37,765 nucleotides of DNA from CAYXWM01 sp964468805 (GCA_964468805.1 CAYXWM010000023.1:1-37765); one strand, 5' to 3'. Counted from the first letter of the stretch, positions 1 to 9,084 are shown. Notes: generated by a model from the sequence alone, not told the origin. Translations and numbers: made by a program.

Positions 1-34
1 TTTTATTGTATTAGAGGAACTAAGGAGGGCAATA

Positions 35-676
35 ATGGATAATACAATAGGAATGTTGCTGATTATTTCGGGTCCGTCAGGCTCGGGCAAAGGCACGGTT
101 GTAAAGGAACTGGACCCCGAATTGGGTTACGCCTTGTCTATTTCGGTTACAACTCGTAAACCGAGAGAAGGCGAGGTAGATGGTCGGGACTATTTCTTTG
201 CATCCAAAAAGGAATTTGAGGAATTGAGAGACAAGGGAGATTTGCTGGAACATGCTCAGTTTTGCGGTAATTATTACGGCACTCCCAAATCCTATGTAAT
301 GCAACAAATTCAAAAAGGCAAAGTAGTTGTACTGGAAATAGAGGTTAACGGAGCTTTGCAGGTTAAAAAGCTATATCCCGAGGCTGTATCCGTATTTTTA
401 ATGCCTCAAAACATGGCAGAGCTAAAACATAGATTGTGCAAACGAAACACAGAGGACATGGAAACCATTGAAGAACGCCTGAGACGAGCAAAAGATGAGC
501 TTAAACTGGTTGAAATGTATGACTATTTGGTTATAAACGATAAGGTCGAAAGAGCCGTAAGTTTAATAAATTCCATAGTAATTGCCGAATATTCCAAACC
601 GTTCCGCAATCACTATACCATAGAGAATTTTAAGGGAGTTGAAGTATCTTGCTACGACCATCATACTCGGAATTAA
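35..676 (+). CDS. gmk: Guanylate kinase
   Basis: Phosphorylates GMP (and dGMP) to GDP with ATP in the cytoplasm, a step in guanine nucleotide supply. The 213-residue protein has the P-loop GPSGSGKGT near residue 13 and the GMP-binding stretch TTRKPREGEVDGRDYFF, followed by the family's LEIEVNGALQVK segment. Length is normal for the family. The start is an ATG about 6 bases behind a clear AAGGAGG at 22-28. It is the first complete gene of the operon and its last 28 bases overlap the start of rpoZ. Identity is essentially certain. Confidence 0.97.
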   Translation: MDNTIGMLLIISGPSGSGKGTVVKELDPELGYALSISVTTRKPREGEVDGRDYFFASKKEFEELRDKGDLLEHAQFCGNYYGTPKSYVMQQIQKGKVVVLEIEVNGALQVKKLYPEAVSVFLMPQNMAELKHRLCKRNTEDMETIEERLRRAKDELKLVEMYDYLVINDKVERAVSLINSIVIAEYSKPFRNHYTIENFKGVEVSCYDHHTRN

Positions 677-1083
677 TGGAACTTTTCAACAATGACCCCG
701 GCGTGGATGAAATTATTACCAGCCGCTATACCATAGTAATAGCCGCTTCAAAAAGAGCAAGACAGTTAATAGACGGTTCACCCACTCTTATACCCACAAA
801 TTCCGACAAATCCGTTTCCGTAGCCGTAAACGAGATGTACGCCGGAAAATTACGCATTATTCCTTCCAATAATGACGGTTTTCAAGGAATGACCGATGAG
901 TTGGTTATCAGAGAGGCATCAGGTTTCGATTACAACTCCGACGATATATATGATGAACGTCAACAATCTCAATACGAAGAAAAAATTGACTTGGAAGTTC
1001 AACAAGATGCCGGAGATATTCGCTTCTTTGATTCCGAAGAGCAAAACAAAAACCTGTTTTACGGCTTTACCGACGAATCTTGA
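649..1083 (+). CDS. rpoZ: RNA polymerase omega subunit with acidic C-terminal extension
   Basis: Omega binds the beta' C-terminus and helps RNA polymerase assembly. The start MLRPSYSELMEL and the core SRYTIVIAASKRARQLIDG are diagnostic. Initiation is at a TTG inside the end of gmk, chosen because the family begins this way and because AGGGAG at 633-638 lies 10 bases upstream. The conserved core ends around residue 75. Residues 76-144 form an extension rich in D, E, Q and N with no motif I recognise, so the protein is clearly longer than the usual 70-95 residues. Tight coupling to gmk is typical of Firmicutes. Confidence 0.9.
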   Translation: MLRPSYSELMELFNNDPGVDEIITSRYTIVIAASKRARQLIDGSPTLIPTNSDKSVSVAVNEMYAGKLRIIPSNNDGFQGMTDELVIREASGFDYNSDDIYDERQQSQYEEKIDLEVQQDAGDIRFFDSEEQNKNLFYGFTDES

Positions 1084-1111
1084 TTACGTCCCTTAAAACA
1101 AAGGATTAACA

Positions 1112-3322
1112 ATGCAGATTGCAGAAATTATAATTTCAGTTTCCCACAGAAATATAGACAGGGTTTACAGCTATGCCATACCCGGCGAAATTGCGGATAA
1201 AATCCGTTTGGGCATGAGAGTAATCGTGCCCTTCGGTAAAGGAAATACCCAACGCAAAGGCTATGTGGTTGGGGTTAGAGAAGCCCTAAGCGACGACCCG
1301 GAACAACTTAAAGAAATAATACAAATTATAGACAAAGAACCGGTATTCAGCGAGGAATTATTGGAACTGGCTCGCCGGATGCAACATAAATATTACACAA
1401 CCTTGGTTGAATGCATTAATTGCATAATTCCAAGCGGCATGGCTTTAAAAGAAGGCTTAACGGAAAAAAGACGCTTCGTTTCTTTGAATACGGACATAAA
1501 TCCCGCCGAATTTAAACTAACACTACAACAAAAGAGTATTTTGGCTTATTTGCAAGAAAAGGGTACTTCCGATTCAGTTACCCTGCGAAAAGACTTGCTT
1601 ATATCCGAGTCTCCCATAAAAACACTTGAAAAAAAAGGTCTGATTACGGTAACGTATTCGGATTTTTTAAAAGATACGGTTATTTATAAAGATACAAAAG
1701 ATACCCCTCCGGTTTATACCGAGGAACAGCAAAATGCCCTTGATTTTTTTGCAAACAAGACAGATAACAAACCGGTTTTGATACACGGCGTTACAGGCTC
1801 CGGAAAAACTGAAATTTACCTTGCTCTGATTGAACGGGTTCTTGCCCAAGGAAAACAAGCCATTGTTTTAGTACCCGAAATTTCTTTGACCGGGCAGACA
1901 GTGGATGTTTTTGTAAAACGTTTGGGTAACCGCGTAAGCCTAACTCACAGTCGCCTTTCTCGAACGGAACGTTACGACCAGTGGAAAAAGGCTTTAAACG
2001 GAAGTATTTCCGTAATAATCGGTCCACGTTCCGCTGTTTTCACTCCCTTCACAAATTTGGGAATAATAATTATCGACGAAGAACACGAAACTACATATAA
2101 ATCAAGCACAACCCCAAAATATTCCGCCAAAGAAGTTGCAATTGAAAGGGGCAGAAGAACGGGAGCAATAGTTGTTTTGGGTTCCGCAACTCCGTCGGTT
2201 GCCACCTACTATGAAGCGGAAACAGGCAAAACAGACTTAATCACCCTCACCGAAAGGGTTAACAAACAATATCCCCATGTGGAAATTGTTGATATGAGGG
2301 CAGAATTGGAAGCAGGTAATCGTTCCATATTCAGCAAGGCCTTGTATAATGCAATAAAAGAAAATTTGGCAAAAAAAGAACAAACCATACTGTTCCTAAA
2401 TCGCAGAGGTCACTCTACCTTTGTTTCCTGCCGCAAATGCGGTGAGGTAATGAAGTGCGATAACTGCAACGTTAATTTTACCTACCATAATTCCGATAAT
2501 AGGCTTATCTGTCATTACTGCGGTAAGAATACAGACAATCCAAAAAACTGTCCGGTTTGCGGCTCAAAATATATTAAGTATTTCGGCGTGGGCACTCAAA
2601 AGGTGGAGGATGCCGTAAGGGAATTTTTTCCCCAAGCTAAGGTTTTGCGAATGGATATGGACACCACCAAAGGCAAGGGTACTCACGACAAAATTTTAAA
2701 CATATTCCGAGAAAAACGAGCCGATATATTAATAGGAACACAAATGATAGCAAAAGGCTTGGATTTTCCGGCTGTAACTCTTGTGGGTGTTATTGCGGCT
2801 GATGTATCCCTTAATAACGGGGATTTTCAAGCCGGAGAGCATACTTTTCAGCTTCTTACGCAAGTTTCGGGCAGAGCCGGCAGAGGTATGATAAACGGCA
2901 GAGTTTTTATACAAACTTACAGCCCCGATAACTATGCTGTGTTGTGTTCCAAGGAAAACGACTACGCCGGATTTTACAGCCATGAAATATCCTTGCGTAG
3001 GCAGATGCTCTATCCGCCCTTTACCCATATATTCTCCGTTTTATTAACCGGACCAAGTGAAAAAGCTGTAATAACAGCTTTGTTTAAATTATCGGATATT
3101 ATGAAATCCAACAATGATTCAAACCTCTTTGAACTGTTGGGGCCTGCTCCTGCTGTTATATCAAAGATAAACAAGCGTTACCGATGGATGATTCTGGTAA
3201 AAGCGGTAGACGAGGAAAAGTTAAAAGATTTTGTGTTGCACTGTACTCAATTATTAAGAATGTCTCACAATCTTACGGATATTAACATAAACTTAACATT
3301 AAATCCTGCTTTTTTAACATAA
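1112..3322 (+). CDS. priA: Primosomal protein N' (replication restart helicase PriA)
   Basis: 3'-to-5' DNA helicase that recognises stalled forks and reloads the replicative helicase. The 736-residue protein has the N-terminal 3'BD-like domain, Walker A GVTGSGKT at 226-233, DEEH box at 322-325, and a zinc-binding insertion of paired Cys motifs (CRKCGEVMKCDNC and CHYCG..CPVCG) around 435-485. Helicase motifs GTQMIAKGLDFP and QVSGRAGR follow. The ATG lies 28 bases after rpoZ behind a modest AAAGGA. In many Firmicutes coaBC sits between rpoZ and priA; there is no room for it here. Confidence 0.97.
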   Translation: MQIAEIIISVSHRNIDRVYSYAIPGEIADKIRLGMRVIVPFGKGNTQRKGYVVGVREALSDDPEQLKEIIQIIDKEPVFSEELLELARRMQHKYYTTLVECINCIIPSGMALKEGLTEKRRFVSLNTDINPAEFKLTLQQKSILAYLQEKGTSDSVTLRKDLLISESPIKTLEKKGLITVTYSDFLKDTVIYKDTKDTPPVYTEEQQNALDFFANKTDNKPVLIHGVTGSGKTEIYLALIERVLAQGKQAIVLVPEISLTGQTVDVFVKRLGNRVSLTHSRLSRTERYDQWKKALNGSISVIIGPRSAVFTPFTNLGIIIIDEEHETTYKSSTTPKYSAKEVAIERGRRTGAIVVLGSATPSVATYYEAETGKTDLITLTERVNKQYPHVEIVDMRAELEAGNRSIFSKALYNAIKENLAKKEQTILFLNRRGHSTFVSCRKCGEVMKCDNCNVNFTYHNSDNRLICHYCGKNTDNPKNCPVCGSKYIKYFGVGTQKVEDAVREFFPQAKVLRMDMDTTKGKGTHDKILNIFREKRADILIGTQMIAKGLDFPAVTLVGVIAADVSLNNGDFQAGEHTFQLLTQVSGRAGRGMINGRVFIQTYSPDNYAVLCSKENDYAGFYSHEISLRRQMLYPPFTHIFSVLLTGPSEKAVITALFKLSDIMKSNNDSNLFELLGPAPAVISKINKRYRWMILVKAVDEEKLKDFVLHCTQLLRMSHNLTDININLTLNPAFLT

Positions 3323-3398
3323 GTATAAAAAATTACGTTAATAATCCTTTTAAACAGAGGATAGGCATATACAGAAAATATATTTGGGAGTGAAACAA

Positions 3399-3884
3399 AT
3401 GGCCTTATTAAACATACGGGTAACCGATGACCCCATATTAAGGAAAGTTGCAAAACCCGTTAAAGAAATTACTCCGAAAATTTTGACCCTTTTGGACGAT
3501 ATGAAAGAAACTATGATAAATAAACACGGGCTGGGCTTGGCGGCTCCTCAGGTGGGAATATTAAGACGAGTTGTTACTGTTCTTGTGGACGAAGAAGTGG
3601 TTGAAATGATTAACCCCGAAATTTTAGAAGCTGATGGCGAGCAAACTAACACCGAAGGGTGCCTTTCCTTTCCGGGAAAATACGGAAAAGTATGCCGTCC
3701 GGCTTATATGAAGGTAAAATATACCGACAGAAACGGTCAAGATAATATTATCGAAGGCAACGAAATTTTGGCAGTGGCTTTTTCACATGAAATTGACCAT
3801 CTTAACGGAATACTATACGTAGACAAGGTTATGGAGCTTGAAGATATTGATGAGGAAGACCTTGAAGCGGACGAGGAGATTTAA
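3399..3884 (+). CDS. def: Peptide deformylase
   Basis: Removes the N-formyl group from nascent proteins, using a metal held by one Cys and two His. All three signature motifs are intact: GLGLAAPQVG (44-53), EGCLS (86-90, ligand C88) and HEIDH (130-134). The start is the ATG at 3399, behind GGGAG at 3386-3390; a TTG at 3384 would overlap that ribosome binding site and is rejected. The last 12 residues are acidic. It is translationally close to fmt, which does the opposite reaction on initiator tRNA. 161 residues, normal length. Confidence 0.96.
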   Translation: MALLNIRVTDDPILRKVAKPVKEITPKILTLLDDMKETMINKHGLGLAAPQVGILRRVVTVLVDEEVVEMINPEILEADGEQTNTEGCLSFPGKYGKVCRPAYMKVKYTDRNGQDNIIEGNEILAVAFSHEIDHLNGILYVDKVMELEDIDEEDLEADEEI

Positions 3885-3886
3885 CA

Positions 3887-4819
3887 TTGAGAGTTGTATT
3901 TATGGGAACTCCCGAATTTGCGGTTCCTTCTTTGGAAAACTTGTTAATTGGGCATGAAGTTGCGGCAGTAATTACCCAGCCGGACAAACCAAAGGGCAGA
4001 GGTAAAAAGGTTCAATATACTCCCGTAAAAGAAACAGCTTTAAAACATAACCTGCCTGTATTGCAGCCTTTAAAAATCAGAGATATAAAAGAAGAGCTTA
4101 TATCCTTTAATGCGGATATATTCTGCGTTGTGGCTTACGGACAACTTCTTCCGGCTGAAATTCTGGACATACCCAAACTTGGCTGTATTAACGTCCACGG
4201 TTCTTTGCTTCCCAAATACAGAGGCGCGGCTCCCATAAATTGGGCAATCTTAAACGGAGAAACCGTCACCGGTATTACCATCATGCACCTTGACGTGGGA
4301 ATGGACAGCGGAGATATGATTTTAAAACGTGAGATACCCATACTTCCGGAGGACACTAGTGCAAGCTTATACGAAAGCCTGTCTCAAATAGGCGGCAAGG
4401 CACTGGCTGAAGCCGTAGACCTGTTGGGAGAAGGCAGGGCGGACAGAATACCCCAAGACCACCAAAACGCCACCTATGCTCCCATGCTCACAAAAGAATT
4501 GGGTCTGATAGATTGGAATAAATCTTCCCTTGAAATAGTAAATAAAATAAGGGGTTTAAATCCCTGGCCCTGTGCTTATACATTCTATAACTCCAATATG
4601 CTAAAGATATGGAAAGCTACAGCTATCGCCTATACGGAACCCGGCGATCCGGGGACTGTAACGGAGGTTACCAAGGACAGTATTTGTGTAAAAACCGGCG
4701 ACGGTGCCGTTTTAATCGGAGAGCTGCAAATGCAGGGCGGTAAATGCCTTAAAGTTGCCGATTATTTACGGGGCAACAAAATCCAAGCCGGAGAAAAATT
4801 TCAACAAAGGAGTGATTAA
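3887..4819 (+). CDS. fmt: Methionyl-tRNA formyltransferase
   Basis: Formylates initiator Met-tRNA with 10-formyltetrahydrofolate. The N-terminus MRVVFMGTPEFAVPSL, the catalytic region NVHGSLLPKYRGAAPINWAI, and the DVGMDSGDM stretch are typical; the C-terminal beta domain follows from about residue 205. 310 residues matches the family. The start is a TTG two bases after the def stop, behind GAGGAG at the end of def. No ATG upstream is possible, and the GTPEFA motif sits at the correct distance. Confidence 0.97.
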   Translation: MRVVFMGTPEFAVPSLENLLIGHEVAAVITQPDKPKGRGKKVQYTPVKETALKHNLPVLQPLKIRDIKEELISFNADIFCVVAYGQLLPAEILDIPKLGCINVHGSLLPKYRGAAPINWAILNGETVTGITIMHLDVGMDSGDMILKREIPILPEDTSASLYESLSQIGGKALAEAVDLLGEGRADRIPQDHQNATYAPMLTKELGLIDWNKSSLEIVNKIRGLNPWPCAYTFYNSNMLKIWKATAIAYTEPGDPGTVTEVTKDSICVKTGDGAVLIGELQMQGGKCLKVADYLRGNKIQAGEKFQQRSD

Positions 4820-4821
4820 TC

Positions 4822-5541
4822 TTGCCGTATTATTATTACGACTACAGCTATTTTATCTTAGTGCTACCATTTGTCCTTTTGGCGTTTTATGCACAAATTA
4901 AGGTTAAAGGCACCTTTAACAAGTACTCCGAAATAGCCAACAAAAAGGGTTTTACGGGAGCGGACGTGGCAAGACAGTTACTGAGTATGCAAGGGATAAA
5001 TGATGTTGCCGTTGAGCATATTCCGGGTATGCTTTCAGACCACTACGACCCTCGTAAAAAAGTTTTACGATTGTCCGATTCTGTTTATTCAAGCAATTCC
5101 ATTGCAGCAATCAGCGTTGCCGCTCATGAAACAGGTCATGCCGTTCAACACCATACCGGTTATACTGCTCTGAACATCAGAAACTCCATCTTCCCCATAG
5201 CTTCTTTGGGTTCAAACCTAGCTATGCCTTTGATTATCATAGGCTTTTTACTGGGCTCTCGTGGTGCTTCCGATTCTTTCGGTATGGCAATGGTTAATTT
5301 CGGCATTATTCTTTTCGCAGGCGTAGTACTGTTTCAATTAATAACCTTGCCGGTAGAATTTAACGCATCAAACCGTGCTATAGCCATGCTGCAAAGCAAT
5401 AATATGTTGACCCAAGATGAAATCGGTCCTGCAAAGAAGGTTCTCTCCGCCGCCGCTATGACTTATGTCGCTGCCGCTGCAGTAGCCTTGGTTCATCTTC
5501 TCCGCTTTATTTTAATGGCAAACAGTAGAAGAAGAGATTGA
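4822..5541 (+). CDS. Membrane zinc metallopeptidase, YugP/Zn_peptidase_2 family
   Basis: Integral membrane protein of 239 residues with the zinc-binding motif HETGH at 102-106. Hydrophobic segments lie at about 10-27, 130-146, 155-175 and 205-230, so the active site sits beside the membrane. The family is common in Firmicutes next to fmt; its substrate is unknown. The start is a TTG two bases after the fmt stop with AAAGGAGTGA at 4806-4815 at good spacing. The N-terminus is unusually Tyr-rich (PYYYYDYSY). It appears to be the last gene of the operon: a hairpin follows and there is no rsmB, which often comes next in related genomes. Confidence 0.9.
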   Translation: MPYYYYDYSYFILVLPFVLLAFYAQIKVKGTFNKYSEIANKKGFTGADVARQLLSMQGINDVAVEHIPGMLSDHYDPRKKVLRLSDSVYSSNSIAAISVAAHETGHAVQHHTGYTALNIRNSIFPIASLGSNLAMPLIIIGFLLGSRGASDSFGMAMVNFGIILFAGVVLFQLITLPVEFNASNRAIAMLQSNNMLTQDEIGPAKKVLSAAAMTYVAAAAVALVHLLRFILMANSRRRD

Positions 5542-5560
5542 TACTGCTGAAAAAATTCTT

Positions 5561-5588
5561 GGGGAAAACACACAGTTGTGTTTTCTCC
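5561..5588. terminator. Strong hairpin after the gmk-fmt operon
   Basis: GGGGAAAACACA and TGTGTTTTCTCC pair over 12 bp (one G-U) around a CAGT loop. No T-run follows on the + strand; on the - strand AAGAATTTTT follows. It may be a poor intrinsic terminator or an RNA 3' end stabiliser for the operon. Confidence 0.5.
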
Positions 5589-5637
5589 AAAGCTCTTTAA
5601 CTAAACGGATATTACATCCTCATACCGGTACAATTTT

Positions 5638-5683
5638 AGGCAATTCTCATTGAATTGTCTTTATTTATACTCATTCAAATGAG
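5638..5683 (+). promoter_or_regulatory. Two adjacent inverted repeats upstream of the DJ-1 gene
   Basis: A 9-bp stem (AGGCAATTC with GAATTGTCT, 5638-5646/5652-5660) is followed by CTCATT-CA-AATGAG (5670-5683), which ends in the Shine-Dalgarno of the next gene (AAAGGAG at 5684-5690). They could be a terminator remnant, an operator or a structured leader. I could not place a convincing -35/-10 pair. Confidence 0.3.
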
Positions 5684-5697
5684 AAAGGAGCGTTTTA

Positions 5698-6249
5698 ATG
5701 TCCAAAGCTGTAATTTTCATGCAAAAGGGATTCGAAGAAGTGGAAGCCTTTGCGGTTATAGATCTTTTAAGAAGAGGAAATACAGACCTAACAACCTGTT
5801 CCGCAACCGAAGAAAACGCCGTGATTTCTTCCCGAGGAGTAGAAATTAAAACCGATAAGGTTTTCTCCCAAATTGCAGATCAAGATTTTGACATGATAAT
5901 TTTACCCGGCGGTCCAGGTACTTCTAACTTTAAATCAAACAAAGCCTTGCTTGATATGTTGGTAAAATACAATAACGAGGGCAAATATTTAAGTGCAATT
6001 TGTGCCGCTCCTACAATATTGGGCGGTTTGGGCTTGTTGCAAAACAAAACGGCAACCTGCTATCCCGGTTATGAAAGCGAGCTTAATGCCGCAAAGATTG
6101 TGGACAACGAAGCCGTTATAACCGACGGAAAAATTACCACATCACGCAGTGCCGGAACAGCCTTACAGTTTGCATTGAGATGCCTTGAACTGTTGGAGGG
6201 CAAGGATACGGCAGAAACCGTAAGGAAAACTATAGTTTACGATTACTAA
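5698..6249 (+). CDS. DJ-1/PfpI family protein (YajL-like)
   Basis: Cytoplasmic flavodoxin-like protein of 183 residues. The nucleophile-elbow Cys is C102 in AICAAP, and the conserved acidic partner is E16 in GFEEVEA; ILPGGPG at 68-74 is also typical. Related proteins are described as glyoxalases, chaperones or protein deglycases, and the specific activity cannot be told from sequence. The ATG lies behind AAAGGAG. It has its own intergenic region and a strong terminator, so it is probably monocistronic. Not a C56 peptidase of the hexameric PfpI type by its overall match to DJ-1/YajL, but that distinction is by eye. Confidence 0.92.
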   Translation: MSKAVIFMQKGFEEVEAFAVIDLLRRGNTDLTTCSATEENAVISSRGVEIKTDKVFSQIADQDFDMIILPGGPGTSNFKSNKALLDMLVKYNNEGKYLSAICAAPTILGGLGLLQNKTATCYPGYESELNAAKIVDNEAVITDGKITTSRSAGTALQFALRCLELLEGKDTAETVRKTIVYDY

Positions 6250-6289
6250 ACCTTTTATTTTACAAACTTAACGCATATGAATAAAAAAA

Positions 6290-6320
6290 ACAAATATCCG
6301 CCGAAAAAGCGGATATTTGT
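6290..6320. terminator. Bidirectional intrinsic terminator
   Basis: A perfect 12-bp stem (ACAAATATCCGC/GCGGATATTTGT) with a 7-base loop. CTTTTT follows on the + strand and eight T on the - strand. It separates the convergent DJ-1 gene and the end of the envelope cluster. Confidence 0.9.
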
Positions 6321-6324
6321 CTTT

Positions 6325-8985
6325 TTAACCTATAATCTCATCATAAATAACCAGAAATCCGTTACCTTGAGGTTTCGCGATTATTTTATGAAGCAGGCTC
6401 ATTTGAGTTTTCAAACTGTCTCCTTTAAAGGTTTCTCCCATCAAACCGTAAAGCAGACCGTCTTTAACGTTGTGTGTCAAAATTTGAACGCTATAATCCA
6501 CGTTATTGACCTTTCTTAAAGGAGTGTATTTGGATTTGAGTAAGGGGTCATTAAGTACTTCATCGGTGAATCCTGTAATTTTGGAAAAAGGAATCTTACC
6601 GGCCTTATATTCGTGGCGTTGCTTGAATATATTTTCCAGCAAAACCAAGTTGGAGCCGGGCTCTTTTTGCGTTTTAAGTTTGGATAAGTCTATAGTGGTG
6701 CTGACCGTAGGCATTTTTATCAGAACCGTATCCAGTTTCAGCATAATGCTGTTTAAGGGTGCTTTTCTGAAAATTTCGTCTGCTTGAGATGCATCGAAAA
6801 CCATATCGGTTCCTTGAGCGCCGGAATGTACGGTACCGTCCAAGAAAGACACGGTTCCTTCCGGTGACACAGCCGCCAATTTAGCTTCAATTACTGTTTC
6901 TACCCTACCGCCCGGCAAGCCTGAATCCCCGGTACCTTCTTCGCTGTGCATTACCAATATATAGTTATCCTGCTGTCTTATCAATCTTTCCAAAACAAAT
7001 TTATAGTTACCCAATTGAATAACACGTTCGTTACCCTCAATATTATTGACTATAGGTGCCAGCGGGAAAAGGTCGTTTAATTCGAAGCGTTTATAAAGAT
7101 TATCAAAATACAAATCAACCTTTTCTTCCACACTTTTAACCGGTCCGAAATCAACTCTGCCCACTATCATATTGTCAAATTGTACCTGCAAAGGTTCAGG
7201 TAAAGCTTTGGTAACCAAACCCCGTCTGTCTTGAAGGACTATGGGGTCTTTGTAAGAAGATTTCCCCAGGTATAAAGACGGTGAATCTTCGTTCCAATTC
7301 ATTGTAAATCCGATTTTTGAACCGGATGTGGAAAAGTCGGCAGAGGTAATATTAACCGTTAAACCTTCGGTATCGTCCATAACTTTCAGAGGTTGGCTCA
7401 AATGGCGAGAAATGTTCTTTTCCAAATGTTCCTCTGCTCCGAATCGAAACTCCACCGCTTCATTACTTTCTATATCCTTAATTTTTAGAGAAAATTCGGT
7501 TATGTCGTTGTTTAGAGGATCAAATCGTAAAACAGTGGGCGTGGATTCTTCCGCTTCATCGAGTTTTAAAAGCATATAAGATAAATCCAGGTGATATTGA
7601 GTATTCTTGTTGTCGGTAAGGGTTATTACTTTGCTGTCTATGCCTATATCTTTGCTAAAGTAAAATACGGTTGAAACGTTATCAAGAAGCATTTTTTTCA
7701 ATACAATTTTCTCGTCCTTCAGCATGGCTTCTCTTGATATATAGATAAATCCGGCTGTGTTGGTTTGCTTGATTACCGGTTGGTTTACGGTTTCTATCTG
7801 CTTGGCAAGAAAATACGCCGCAACTCCCAAAATGATAATCAGTACCCCGGTTCCCAAGGCTATAATCCTCATTTTGCGTTCTTTGATTTTGTCCTTTTCA
7901 AGGTCGTTTGCGGCTTTTTCTGCTTCGTTTTGGAGAAGTTCCATAACTTCTTCCCGCTCTTCCGTATCATAAACGGCTATATCAGATACAAATTCCTGTA
8001 ATTGTTCGTCAAACTCGTTTGTTTCCGAAAAACGCCGGTCTGCTTCCAAGGCTGCTTCTATCATTTTATCCAGACTGTCCACATCATCCGAAGATTTCAG
8101 CCTGTCAAGAAGGTCATCATTTCCGGTGTTTTCGGAAACCAGTTGATCAAAAAGGCTGTTAAATTCGTCAAAAGCTTCTTTGCTAACAGCGTTATTTTCA
8201 AACCCGTCGGCTTCATTAAAAGCGGAAAGATCCGTTTCGTCAAATCCGGAATTTTCCCCAAAGTCCTCGGAGAAATCGCTGAAATCCACCTTTTCGTAAG
8301 CGGAAATATCATCGTCTGTTGCCTTTAATAATTCATTGTCATATAAGGTATCGGTATCAGAAGCATTAACTTGAGCCGGGTCCGTATCCTCAAAAATATT
8401 TTCATCCACATTGTCATGATAAATGTTATCCGTGGGTTCTTCTTCAACTTCCGGAGGAATGTCTTGAGTATTTTCGGATTTATCCGCTACGGGATCTTTG
8501 GGGCTTATTTCCGGTTCCGTAGGGATATCGGTATCATGTAAAATCTCGCTGTCGGACAAAGTTTCCGGCTCGGATAAAGGCTCATCGTTTTGAGTTACAT
8601 CCGGTTCTCCGGATAAGTTTTCCGGGGTATCCTCCGTTATGTCTTTTTTAGCGTTAACGTCTTCCGCATCGGGAATAAAATCGAACTCAGCCGCAAATTC
8701 TTCGTTAATATTGTCGCCCCTGAAAACTTCATCGGAATCGAAATTATCCAAAGGATTATCGTCCGGAAAATCTAAATTTGAAATATCGTTAATTTGAGGG
8801 TTGTTTTGGTTAGTTATAAGACTTTCGTTATTTGTTATGTTGACTTTATTGGATTCCGGATCTTCGGCAGCCGTATTCCCGTTGATATTGTCTTGTAATT
8901 CCTGCCGGGCTTTTTTCAAAGTATTTTTTTGTTCTCCGGGACTTTCTTGATTTTTATTTTTCTTAAATAAATTATCCCAAAACAT
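6325..8985 (-). CDS. Type II membrane protein with long acidic cytoplasmic domain, function unknown
   Basis: I do not recognise a family. The 886-residue protein has about 365 N-terminal residues very rich in D, E, N, S and P (low complexity, few hydrophobics), a basic stop (KIKERK), one membrane segment at about 373-393, and about 490 residues that would lie outside the cell. There is no N-terminal signal, so the acidic part should be cytoplasmic. The outer part shows beta-strand-like alternation and no catalytic motif. The ATG at 8985 has a good AGAGGTG upstream. It lies 99 bases downstream of the tandem-VWA gene and is the last gene of the cluster; it may have its own promoter at 9033-9062. 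A scaffold or sensor role is only a guess. Confidence 0.85.
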   Translation of the reverse strand: MFWDNLFKKNKNQESPGEQKNTLKKARQELQDNINGNTAAEDPESNKVNITNNESLITNQNNPQINDISNLDFPDDNPLDNFDSDEVFRGDNINEEFAAEFDFIPDAEDVNAKKDITEDTPENLSGEPDVTQNDEPLSEPETLSDSEILHDTDIPTEPEISPKDPVADKSENTQDIPPEVEEEPTDNIYHDNVDENIFEDTDPAQVNASDTDTLYDNELLKATDDDISAYEKVDFSDFSEDFGENSGFDETDLSAFNEADGFENNAVSKEAFDEFNSLFDQLVSENTGNDDLLDRLKSSDDVDSLDKMIEAALEADRRFSETNEFDEQLQEFVSDIAVYDTEEREEVMELLQNEAEKAANDLEKDKIKERKMRIIALGTGVLIIILGVAAYFLAKQIETVNQPVIKQTNTAGFIYISREAMLKDEKIVLKKMLLDNVSTVFYFSKDIGIDSKVITLTDNKNTQYHLDLSYMLLKLDEAEESTPTVLRFDPLNNDITEFSLKIKDIESNEAVEFRFGAEEHLEKNISRHLSQPLKVMDDTEGLTVNITSADFSTSGSKIGFTMNWNEDSPSLYLGKSSYKDPIVLQDRRGLVTKALPEPLQVQFDNMIVGRVDFGPVKSVEEKVDLYFDNLYKRFELNDLFPLAPIVNNIEGNERVIQLGNYKFVLERLIRQQDNYILVMHSEEGTGDSGLPGGRVETVIEAKLAAVSPEGTVSFLDGTVHSGAQGTDMVFDASQADEIFRKAPLNSIMLKLDTVLIKMPTVSTTIDLSKLKTQKEPGSNLVLLENIFKQRHEYKAGKIPFSKITGFTDEVLNDPLLKSKYTPLRKVNNVDYSVQILTHNVKDGLLYGLMGETFKGDSLKTQMSLLHKIIAKPQGNGFLVIYDEIIG

Positions 8986-9032
8986 AGATTCACCTCTTTT
9001 AATATTTCAAACTAATCTTTATATAAAACACA

Positions 9033-9062
9033 GTTGTATTTAGCAGAGAAAATGAATGTCAA
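9033..9062 (-). promoter_or_regulatory. Possible promoter for the acidic membrane protein gene
   Basis: On the - strand there is a perfect TTGACA (9062-9057), then 18 bases, then TACAAC (4 of 6 matches to TATAAT). The start codon follows at 8985. Confidence 0.35.
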
Positions 9063-9084
9063 CCGGAATCTTACCGGAAAATCT

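Noticed and set aside
896..1096. Open frame inside rpoZ
   Set aside because: It is a shadow of the rpoZ frame without a ribosome binding site or recognisable sequence.
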